A stretch of DNA of 64,000 bases from Paratissierella sp033809995 (GTDB lineage: Bacteria; Bacillota; Clostridia; Tissierellales; Tissierellaceae), in contig JAPXKQ010000005.1 of NCBI GenBank assembly GCA_033809995.1, forward strand, positions 16,339-80,338, given 5' to 3'. The translations under genes were made by a program, and so were the position numbers. Of the stretch, positions 19,540 through 27,133 are shown one piece after another; the first letter of the stretch is position 1, and each line of letters begins with the position of its first letter. The notes beneath the pieces were generated by a model, which saw nothing but the letters and a program-made list of their open reading frames with translations, made no database searches and was not told the DNA's origin.

Positions 19540-22500
19540 ATGAGTGAATTTGGGATTAGAGAAACACATGATAGTTTAAAAGAAAGGCTAACAAATTACA
19601 TAAAAGCGCAGTATTTTGCTGAAAACGAGCTATTGCTTGAAGCAACTAAAGGATTATTAAGCAGAAAAGGTGTGCTTTTTCAAGAACCATATATAGAAGC
19701 AACAAAAAGTTATAAGATTGAAAACAATGGGTTTACTAGTGCAAATTTGCCAGAAGATATTAGGAGATATTTAGCCTTACTTACAGAAAATAATCTAGGT
19801 GTATTTAATACTCCTTTCTATCATCAGGTGCAAGCATTAGAGGAATTTTATAAAGGAAATGACTTATTAATTACTACAGGAACTGGATCTGGTAAAACTG
19901 AATGTTTTATTTGGCCAATATTAACTGAAATTATAAAGGAATCTCACTCTTCTCCACAAACCTGGGAAGTACAAGGTATTAGAACATTAATATTATATCC
20001 TATGAATGCATTGGTTTCCGATCAACTTGGAAGAATTAGAAATATCATGGGTAGAAAAGATGATGCATATATGAATATTATTAAATCTCAAGCAGGTGAA
20101 TTTGCTAGAAGACCACGGTTTGGAATGTATACTGGTAGAACTCCTTATTCTGGAATAGATAATGTTAATAAGAACAAGGACTTAGGAAAATTAATATCAC
20201 AAAATTACCTTAATTGTAAAGAAGATATTCGTGAAGAACTTAATAAAATAGGAAGAATACCTTCAAAAGATTTAAATGCCTTTGCAAAAAATCTTTTTAA
20301 AGGAGAGCAAATCACAGGAATAGATGATTCTGAACTATTTACTCGCGGAGAAATGCAATCTATATGTCCAGATTTTTTAATAACTAACTATAGTATGCTG
20401 GAATTTATGTTAATGAGACCCATAGAGCAATGTTTTTGGCAACAAACTAAACAATGGTTAAATAGTTCTGAAGAAAATAAGCTGTTACTGGTTATAGATG
20501 AAGCACATATGTATAGAGGTGCTTCTGGTGGGGAAGTCTCATTGTTAATTAGACGACTTATGGATAAATTAGAGATTGGCAGGAGTAAATTGCGATGTAT
20601 ATTAACAAGCGCAAGTGTACCAGAAGGAAGAGATATGGAGTTAAGGGAATTTGCATGCGGACTAACTGGACAAGATCTAATCAAGGATAAGTTTTCTATT
20701 ATACGCGGTAAAGTAGAAGAGAACTATGGGAACAAAAAGGGGAATATAAGAGATGTAGAAGCCTTATCTAGACTTGATTATAATAAATTGCAATGTAGTG
20801 ATAAAGAGATAGAATCTCAAATAACCATATTAGCCGAAGAGTTAGATTGGGAAAATATAGATGGTAATGTTAGTGAATATTTATATGAAAATTTATCTAA
20901 ATATCCACCAATGCTGGAATTAATAAAACTATGTAGTGGAAAAGCTATGGAATTTAGTAGATTGGCTAGTAATATCTTTGAAGACACAGAGCAAGTTAAA
21001 GCTGAAAAAGCAACTGAAATATTACTTTCTCTTGGAACCATAGCAAAATCAAAACAAAATAAGGTGTTATTACCTTCTAGGGTTCATCTTTTATTCAAAG
21101 GATTGAATGGTATATTTACATGTTTAAATCCAAACTGCAAGCATAATCATGAAGTTATGGGAATTAAATTAGGTAATGTATATGAAAATCTACATTTTAC
21201 TTGTCCTGAGTGTGGGTCTAGGGTATTTGAGCTGATTTGTGATAGGAGATGTGGAACTCTATTTATTCGTGCTTTTAAAGATAATACTAATCCTTATAGA
21301 TTTTTATGGCAAGAGCAAAGTAATTTGTTATATGAACCCGAAGAGATACATTTGTGGATAGTTCCAGAGGGTAGAAAAGATATTTTTAAAAGTAATGTAA
21401 GAAAAAGTAAGGCCAAAGAAAATTCTATATTTGGTTATATTGATTCAAGAACTGGAATTTATTTTGAAGACGAAAAATATGAAAATGATAATAATTTTAT
21501 TAAAGTACTAATACCTATAAAACCTGATAAAACTTCAAAAATATATACATTTCCTACTTGTCCCAATTGTGGAAGGGATAAAACTAAATTAACGCCATTT
21601 AGGACAAGGGGAAATGAACCTTTTGCAAATATCGTTATGGAGCAACTATGGACACAACCATCAAAAGATAACAATCTTAAAAATCATGGGAAAAAGGTTT
21701 TACTTTTTTCTGACAGTAGGCAACGGGCTGCTATGTTAGCACGTGATTTAACCATTGCTTCTGACGGGGATGCTGGAAGGCAAGCACTTTTTTTGGCTGC
21801 TAAGATGCTAGAAGAAAAATACGGCAAGGGTAATGCATCAATAAATTTACTTTATTATGCTTTTTTAAAGATTGTTTATGATAATGATGTGAGTTTTTTC
21901 TATGGAGATGAAAAGGATATGTTTAAATCCCAACTTCATAGTTATGGTGAGTTATATGGACATAGACATAGTCCAAGATTTAATAGAATGAAAGACAATA
22001 TTGGGAATCCACCTGAAATGTTCTATCAACTATTACTAAAGAATATAAGTGATAGCTTTAGATCTTTCAATGATCTATGCTTAGGCCAAATTCTTCTTAT
22101 TGAAGGTGGAGAAGATGGAGAAGAAATAGATGAATGTTTAGAAGGAATAGAAAAACTAACTAAAATAGATATCATGACTATTAGAAATATATATAATGCT
22201 TGGATACAAAGTTTAATAGTAAAAGATATAGCCGTTTTCCCTGAGGTAAAGGATAGTATTAGAACTAGTATTCTCCCTTATGATAGGGCTGGTTTTGGAG
22301 TAGATGAAGAAGGTAACTTTCCATTATTTTTAAGTAATTTACTTAAAAATAATGGAATCTCAAAAGAAAAATTAGATATTCTTATTGAAAGATTTCATTT
22401 ATTTACTAAGAAGGGAGACGATAGAGAAAATAATCACAATAGGAGATATATATTGCCAGGTCGATTAACTTTAAAGACAAATGAAAATGGGATTTGGTAT

Positions 22501-24861
22501 AGATGTAATAGATGTGCAGGTACATCTATATTCACATTATTTGATTCATGTATATATTGCGGTAGCGATAAGCATATAAACAAAATATCAAATGAAGAAT
22601 TATCAAGGTATGATTTTTGGAGAAAGCCTGTTATTAAGGCTGCAGATGGTGCAGATATAAGAAACATTACTACAGAGGAGCATACAGCCCAATTGTCACA
22701 TAAAGATCAAAAAAATGAGGTATGGTCAACAACTGAAAAATATGAGATGAGATTTAGGGATATAGTGGTAGAAGAGGATAGTGAACCTATTGATATTTTA
22801 AGTTGTACTACTACAATGGAGGTGGGTATTGATATTGGTTCATTAACAGCTGTTGGACTTAGAAATGTCCCACCAATGAGAGAAAATTATCAACAAAGAG
22901 CAGGACGTGCAGGTAGAAAGGGTTCTGCAGTTTCTACTATTGTTACCTACACAGAAAATGGTCCTCATGATTCATGGTATTATAAGGAACCCGATAGGAT
23001 GATTTCAGGAGAACCAAGAATGCCTTGGATTGATTATGATAATCATAAACTTATTAAAAGGCATTTAAATATGATATTATTGCAAGAGTATTTTATTAAA
23101 ATGGATAGAAGTATTGATAGTATTGATACTATAAGTTTCTTTAGCTTAGACAAGTCACACAACTATAAAAATTTTATTCAGTGGTTAAATATAAAGATAC
23201 CGCTAGAAGAAAAGAGAACTGAGATCCTAATCCCGAATTCTAATAATTTTAACTGGATTGAATATAAAAATGAGTTTATTGATGAAATAAATCAATTAAG
23301 TAAAAATGTTCAAAACAATCCAATAAAATACAAAAGAAAAAATGTAGGTAATGCAGATGATATAACCGAACAAGATAATGATGTTACATTACTAGACACC
23401 CTATTTACTGATAATTTTTTACCAACTTATTCGTTCCCAAGGAATGTGGTTAATTTTTGGATAGAGGAGAAAAATGGGGAAATAGGAGAGAGTCCTGAAA
23501 GAAGTATAGATATTGCTTTAAGTGAATATGCTCCTGGTAGAATGCTTGTAGTAAATAAAAAGTCATATATTTCTGGTGCTATATATAACCACTATACGAA
23601 GTATGATAAAGAATTTAGATATAAAGTAGCAGAACCTTGGCTCGAAATGAAAGAATATAATAAGGATATGTACTGTTGTACTAATAAAAATTGCGGTTGG
23701 TTTGGACTAGAAAACAATAACTTACAATGTCCATTATGTGGTTCTTTGGTAAAAAAACATACTATGATTAAACCTTGGGGATTTGCTCCAAGGGAGGGTG
23801 AAAACATACCAGAAACACGTGATAATCAAGAATATTCAGCTATAAGTATACCATCTTATTCATCAATGCCTCAAGATCTTAGTAAAATGAAGTTTATATC
23901 TAAAACTGGCCTAATGAGAATGGAAAATAGAGAAAATCAACAGATAATAATGGTTAATAAGGGACCGAAAGAAGAGGGTTTTGACTTATGTTATAGATGT
24001 GGAGCTATTGATCCATCAGAATGCTTAGATGACGAAAAGAAGAATAGAAAAAGACCTTATAAAATACCATTTTTAAAAAATGATAACCAATCATGTTTTC
24101 ATATTAGAGAAAATGTTCTTCTCGGATATGATTTTAATACTGATATGTTGGTTATAGAATTAAAACTAACGAAAGATAAAATAAATATTAAAGAAGAAGA
24201 TTTAAATATATGGGTTATTCCTGCATTAGCAACTTTTGCGGAAACTCTAGCATTATCTGCTAGCGATGAACTTGATGTAGAATTTAGTGATTTGAAATCA
24301 GGTTATAGGATACGTTATAGTGATAACTGTATTTATGCAGATATTTATTTATATGATAGTCTTTCAAGTGGGGCAGGTTATTCAAATAGAGTTGCAGATT
24401 TAATTGAAAATGTACTAGATAAAATTGAAAAACGACTAATATCTTGTGATTGTGATACTTCTTGCCCAAACTGCATTAGACATTTCTGGAATCAATCACA
24501 ACATAAGAATTTAGATAGAAAAGCAGGTCTTCAATTATTAAAATGGGTTAGATATGGAGAAATAGAAACTAAACTAACTAGAAAAGAACAAAAAGAGTAC
24601 TTGGCGACAATAGATACAATAGTAAAATTGCAACATGGTAATGGATATGGATTAATTGAAGACTATAATGGTTCAGATTTTTGTATAAATATAGACGGTA
24701 ATATTAGACCGATAAAAATAATTCCAGCTATGTGCGCAGTTTCTTCAATCAGGAATGATGAAAATGCTATATTAGTTCCAGATAGATTGTTTAAAGTTGC
24801 CATTTCCAACGTATGGAAAATTGTTAGAGAGGATTTATTGGAAAGAAACAGAGATAATTAA
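19540..24861 (+). CDS. Large DEAH helicase with DUF1998-type Zn C-terminus (DruE/DrmA-DrmB-like)
   Basis: A 1773-residue superfamily 2 helicase. Motif I is TGTGSGKTE (near 113), motif II VIDEAH (near 320), motif III LTSAS; the second RecA domain has LLFSDSRQRA, TTTMEVGIDIG (near 1088) and QQRAGRAGRKG (near 1118). Several Cys pairs lie in inserts: CLNPNC/CPEC (527-560), CPNC (673), CNRC/CIYC (about 989 and 1004), CCTNKNC/CPLC (1378-1400). The end has CDCDTSCPNCIRHFWNQ...HKNLDR, the DUF1998 signature shared by DruE of Druantia and DrmB of DISARM. ATG 19540 has AGGGGAGGAAG; a TTG at 19501 is not used. Its size suits DruE. None of the usual Druantia or DISARM partners (methylase, phospholipase D) is adjacent. 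Confidence 0.85.
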   Translation: MSEFGIRETHDSLKERLTNYIKAQYFAENELLLEATKGLLSRKGVLFQEPYIEATKSYKIENNGFTSANLPEDIRRYLALLTENNLGVFNTPFYHQVQALEEFYKGNDLLITTGTGSGKTECFIWPILTEIIKESHSSPQTWEVQGIRTLILYPMNALVSDQLGRIRNIMGRKDDAYMNIIKSQAGEFARRPRFGMYTGRTPYSGIDNVNKNKDLGKLISQNYLNCKEDIREELNKIGRIPSKDLNAFAKNLFKGEQITGIDDSELFTRGEMQSICPDFLITNYSMLEFMLMRPIEQCFWQQTKQWLNSSEENKLLLVIDEAHMYRGASGGEVSLLIRRLMDKLEIGRSKLRCILTSASVPEGRDMELREFACGLTGQDLIKDKFSIIRGKVEENYGNKKGNIRDVEALSRLDYNKLQCSDKEIESQITILAEELDWENIDGNVSEYLYENLSKYPPMLELIKLCSGKAMEFSRLASNIFEDTEQVKAEKATEILLSLGTIAKSKQNKVLLPSRVHLLFKGLNGIFTCLNPNCKHNHEVMGIKLGNVYENLHFTCPECGSRVFELICDRRCGTLFIRAFKDNTNPYRFLWQEQSNLLYEPEEIHLWIVPEGRKDIFKSNVRKSKAKENSIFGYIDSRTGIYFEDEKYENDNNFIKVLIPIKPDKTSKIYTFPTCPNCGRDKTKLTPFRTRGNEPFANIVMEQLWTQPSKDNNLKNHGKKVLLFSDSRQRAAMLARDLTIASDGDAGRQALFLAAKMLEEKYGKGNASINLLYYAFLKIVYDNDVSFFYGDEKDMFKSQLHSYGELYGHRHSPRFNRMKDNIGNPPEMFYQLLLKNISDSFRSFNDLCLGQILLIEGGEDGEEIDECLEGIEKLTKIDIMTIRNIYNAWIQSLIVKDIAVFPEVKDSIRTSILPYDRAGFGVDEEGNFPLFLSNLLKNNGISKEKLDILIERFHLFTKKGDDRENNHNRRYILPGRLTLKTNENGIWYRCNRCAGTSIFTLFDSCIYCGSDKHINKISNEELSRYDFWRKPVIKAADGADIRNITTEEHTAQLSHKDQKNEVWSTTEKYEMRFRDIVVEEDSEPIDILSCTTTMEVGIDIGSLTAVGLRNVPPMRENYQQRAGRAGRKGSAVSTIVTYTENGPHDSWYYKEPDRMISGEPRMPWIDYDNHKLIKRHLNMILLQEYFIKMDRSIDSIDTISFFSLDKSHNYKNFIQWLNIKIPLEEKRTEILIPNSNNFNWIEYKNEFIDEINQLSKNVQNNPIKYKRKNVGNADDITEQDNDVTLLDTLFTDNFLPTYSFPRNVVNFWIEEKNGEIGESPERSIDIALSEYAPGRMLVVNKKSYISGAIYNHYTKYDKEFRYKVAEPWLEMKEYNKDMYCCTNKNCGWFGLENNNLQCPLCGSLVKKHTMIKPWGFAPREGENIPETRDNQEYSAISIPSYSSMPQDLSKMKFISKTGLMRMENRENQQIIMVNKGPKEEGFDLCYRCGAIDPSECLDDEKKNRKRPYKIPFLKNDNQSCFHIRENVLLGYDFNTDMLVIELKLTKDKINIKEEDLNIWVIPALATFAETLALSASDELDVEFSDLKSGYRIRYSDNCIYADIYLYDSLSSGAGYSNRVADLIENVLDKIEKRLISCDCDTSCPNCIRHFWNQSQHKNLDRKAGLQLLKWVRYGEIETKLTRKEQKEYLATIDTIVKLQHGNGYGLIEDYNGSDFCINIDGNIRPIKIIPAMCAVSSIRNDENAILVPDRLFKVAISNVWKIVREDLLERNRDN

Positions 24862-24864
24862 CAT

Positions 24865-25044
24865 ATGAAATGTCCTAAATGTGGTGCTGTTCATGCTTTT
24901 GGAGAACCCGATGAAGATGATGACGATTACGGGGAATCACTAAGCGTATGGGATGCGGCAGATATTTATTTATCAAAGGGTTTTGATGAGGATTATCAAT
25001 TTGAGTATACGCATGCGGAGTTAATGAAAGCACTTGGTGAATAG
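24865..25044 (+). CDS. Small acidic zinc-ribbon-like protein, last gene of the helicase operon
   Basis: 59 residues, beginning MKCPKCGAVHAFG, then a stretch of Asp/Glu (GEPDEDDDDYGE) and a helical tail (AADIYLSKGFDEDYQFEYTHAELMKALGE). The gene starts 3 nt after the helicase stop, in line with co-translation; the upstream Shine-Dalgarno is weak. CxxC plus a histidine suggests half of a Zn site. Its acidity could mean DNA mimicry or binding to a basic partner, but that is a guess. It is short enough to be overlooked in automated annotation. Confidence 0.65.
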   Translation: MKCPKCGAVHAFGEPDEDDDDYGESLSVWDAADIYLSKGFDEDYQFEYTHAELMKALGE

Positions 25045-25158
25045 TATTTTATAATTATAGAATCTGGTAATAATTTTGTTTTATGAAACATTAAACAAAC
25101 AAATGTCAGTTATCTTGGGAGGTTATAGGCATAAATTTGGCTGAATAACTACAATCAA

Positions 25159-25188
25159 GTGACATACTAATTGTCTCATTCTTATAAT
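25159..25188 (+). promoter_or_regulatory. Candidate promoter upstream of the 48-residue ORF
   Basis: GTGACA (25159-25164), 18 bp spacer, TATAAT (25183-25188), 35 bp before ATG 25223. Confidence 0.5.
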
Positions 25189-25222
25189 AAAAAACAATAA
25201 ATTAGAAAGGGGAAAAAAGAAT

Positions 25223-25369
25223 ATGGGAAAAAATAAATTACCTGCTGTAGATTTTTGTAAGATTTTAGATGACTTCGGAGAAGAGGCTGCAAGAGATACT
25301 TTAAACGATGTAAATGAAGGAAGAATAAGTGTAGAAACACTTGAAAAGTATCTTTATGATGACAACTAG
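25223..25369 (+). CDS. Small hypothetical protein, 48 residues
   Basis: ATG is preceded by AAAGGGG at 9 nt. The product MGKNKLPAVDFCKILDDFG... ISVETLEKYLYDDN is acidic and wholly helical by inspection, without a signal peptide. It has its own promoter-like sequence and follows the helicase operon. Function unknown; it may belong to the defence locus (regulator or antitoxin-like size) or be independent. Confidence 0.5.
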   Translation: MGKNKLPAVDFCKILDDFGEEAARDTLNDVNEGRISVETLEKYLYDDN

Positions 25370-25640
25370 AATTAAAAATGAATAAATAAAAATGGAATTG
25401 ATCAATTTCCACGAATGACCGATAACATAAGATATACTTGCTATCTACTAGTGCCAGCTAAGGTGGGAAGATATGGGATTATTCGATTTGCAGAGTTGTT
25501 CGGCAAACTCCAATTTACAGTGTAAGTAATGAAGATAATTCAAATATATAATATGAGAAATTCTATTTTTAAAAATTAAAAGGATAAGGAAATTGTAACA
25601 ACATTGTGATATGCTAATAGTGAATAAATTAAAACCAAAA
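25370..25640. other. Non-genic spacer with a 12-bp palindrome
   Basis: Contains the perfect palindrome AATTGATCAATT near 25396-25407 and a tiny ORF at 25474 (MGLFDLQ..., 18 codons after AAGGTGGGAAG) that is too short to call. AT-rich sequence before 25641 likely holds the promoter of the riboswitch transcript, but no convincing -35/-10 pair is visible. Confidence 0.4.
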
Positions 25641-25725
25641 TATCAAGAGTTAGGGTAGAGATTTAGCTCTATGACCCTATACCAACCTGCAATATGCAAG
25701 GTGGTCCAGCTAAAAGTTCGATAAG
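25641..25725 (+). ncRNA. SAM-I-clan (S-box-like) riboswitch aptamer, compact form lacking P4
   Basis: The order and spacing follow the S-box core. TATCAAGAG opens it; P2a is TAGGG/CCCTA (25651-25655 with 25675-25679); P2b is AGAG/CTCT with ATGA of the kink-turn side following; P3 is CCAACCTGC/GCAAGGTGG. A pseudoknot TTTAGC (25662-25667, P2 loop) with GCTAAA (25709-25714) is perfect. Bases equivalent to SAM contacts in the known structure (G11, C44, A45, U57, G58, A87, U88) all seem retained. There is no room for helix P4 between the pseudoknot and GATAAG. P1 is short (TATC/GATA). Mapping was done from memory of the family. Confidence 0.75.
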
Positions 25726-25749
25726 GAGGTAAAACATAGTGATTTCTGC

Positions 25750-25784
25750 TCTTCTTATCAATTTGATAAGAAGATTTTTGTTTT
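25750..25784 (+). terminator. Riboswitch-controlled intrinsic terminator
   Basis: CTTCTTATCA (25751-25760) pairs with TGATAAGAAG (25764-25773), then ATTTTTGTTTT. Its 5' arm (25750-25759) can instead pair over 10 bp with 25720-25729, the 3' strand of aptamer helix P1, giving a classic antiterminator. Ligand binding would then favour termination. Confidence 0.85.
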
Positions 25785-25810
25785 ATAAATATTTTTTAGG
25801 AGATGATTAT

Positions 25811-26170
25811 GTGAATACTAGTGGTTACATTAGAGGATATATGTCAAAGAATATGAAAGCAGAAGATTTTATTAAGGTAGTTGTTTCAGCTTTAAATAGG
25901 GAATTTGAAGAGATAAAAGAAGGAGTAAGCTTAGAGTACAACGATAATGAATTTATAATAAGTATGGGAAAGTATAAAGTTGTTATAAGTAAAGAGTTAA
26001 TTGATAAACTTAAGAGTCCTTATGGGATAGATAAATATATATTAGAATAATTTGAAAAACAAGATTTTACTTTTGATAGAAATAGAAGCCAATATATTCA
26101 GTATTTTTTTGGAAATTATGTCGGAGCACATACCGAAGAATTTAGGAAAGGAAACCATAGACTTATATAA
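25811..26170 (+). pseudogene. Riboswitch-controlled small gene interrupted by an in-frame TAA
   Basis: From GTG 25811 (AGGAG 8 nt upstream) a 79-residue protein is read to TAA 26048-26050, ending SPYGIDKYILE. In the same frame the sequence stays open for 39 more codons with protein-like content (FEKQDFTFDRNRSQYIQYFFGNYVG...) to TAA 26168. The parent was probably about 119 residues. GTG 25739 is another possible start with AGGAGG 8 nt upstream, but it would place the terminator inside the coding sequence. Family not recognised. The 79-residue form may still be functional. Confidence 0.55.
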
Positions 26171-26197
26171 TCAATCAGAGAACAGAGGTAATGTATA

Positions 26198-26329
26198 TTG
26201 CAATTAAGAGGTATAAGATCATTTTTATCGGATAAATTTTATATTACTAGGCGTAAAAACTATAGATATTTATCTGATTATGATGAGAAAAACAATTTTA
26301 AGGTAGATAAATATTTGAGTAAAGAATAG
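26198..26329 (+). CDS. Small basic hypothetical protein, 43 residues
   Basis: TTG start with AGAGG about 10 nt upstream; the product MQLRGIRSFLSDKFYITRRKN... is Lys/Arg/Tyr-rich. No homology is recognised. It may be a fragment of a larger decayed gene, as its neighbours on both sides are broken. Confidence 0.3.
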   Translation: MQLRGIRSFLSDKFYITRRKNYRYLSDYDEKNNFKVDKYLSKE

Positions 26330-26422
26330 AGGATAAGAAGGAATGAAGCGGTAGAATTTTATTAATATTAATATGATATAATTTAATAAATTTAATTATC
26401 TAATGGAAAGGGGAAAGGTTAT

Positions 26423-26979
26423 ATGAAACATTTGGGAACAAAGAAACTTGAAACAGAAAGATTAATATTACGTAGATTTACAACTAATGATGCTGATGAT
26501 ATGTATAAAAACTGGGCATCTGATTTAGAAGTTACTAAATATCTGATGTGGCTAGCTCATGATTCTATTGATGTTAGTAGAGATATTTTAAATACTTTGA
26601 TTTCTAATTATGAAAAAGAAGATTTTTATCAGTGGGCGATTGTGCCGAAGGATATAATCAACCAATAGGAACAATTAGTGTTGTACATCAGGATAAATCA
26701 ATTAAAATGGTGCATGTAGGGTATTGTATTGGTAGGAAATGGTGGGGGAGAGGTTTTACCTCTGAGGCCTTAAGCAGATTAATTCGCTTTTTTTTCGAAG
26801 AGGTGAAAGTTAATAGAATAGAGTCTCGACACGATCCTCGTAACCATAATTCAGGTAAGGTTATGATGAAATGTGGCTTAAAATACGAGGGGACATCTAG
26901 ACAATCTGATTGGAATAATCAAGGAATCTGTGATGCATCATTCTATGGTATGTTGGCAAGTGATTACTTTGAACATTAA
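26423..26979 (+). pseudogene. GNAT acetyltransferase (RimJ/RimL-like) broken by a 1-nt deletion
   Basis: The first part, from ATG 26423 (AAAGGGGAAAGG upstream), begins MKHLGTKKLETERLILRRFT, the standard RimJ-like opening, and stops at 26668. The other part is read in the next frame from GYNQPIGTISVV through HVGYCIGRKWWGRGFTSEAL (acetyl-CoA loop) to the stop at 26979. Restoring one A in CCGAAGG near 26647 would join them as IVPK-GYNQPIG and give a 185-residue protein of normal family length. Could be a real mutation or an assembly error. Confidence 0.88.
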
Positions 26980-27133
26980 ATATAATTGATAATTGCCCAT
27001 TTAAGATAAAAGAATTAAAAAAATTTTAGCAATTCTTCAATATAGCAATACAGGAAATGTATAATAAAAATTTTATGTTAAACTGGAAACAACCTAGGGA
27101 ATAAAGAAAAGGAGAGATAAACCTTGACCACAA

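Noticed and set aside
25182..25412. Minus-strand frame of 76 codons over the 48-residue ORF
   Set aside because: The plus-strand ORF has a good promoter and ribosome binding site; the minus frame has neither.
25474..25530. 18-codon ORF (MGLFDLQ...) with an AAGGTGGGAAG site
   Set aside because: Good ribosome binding site but too short to support as a gene without conservation data.
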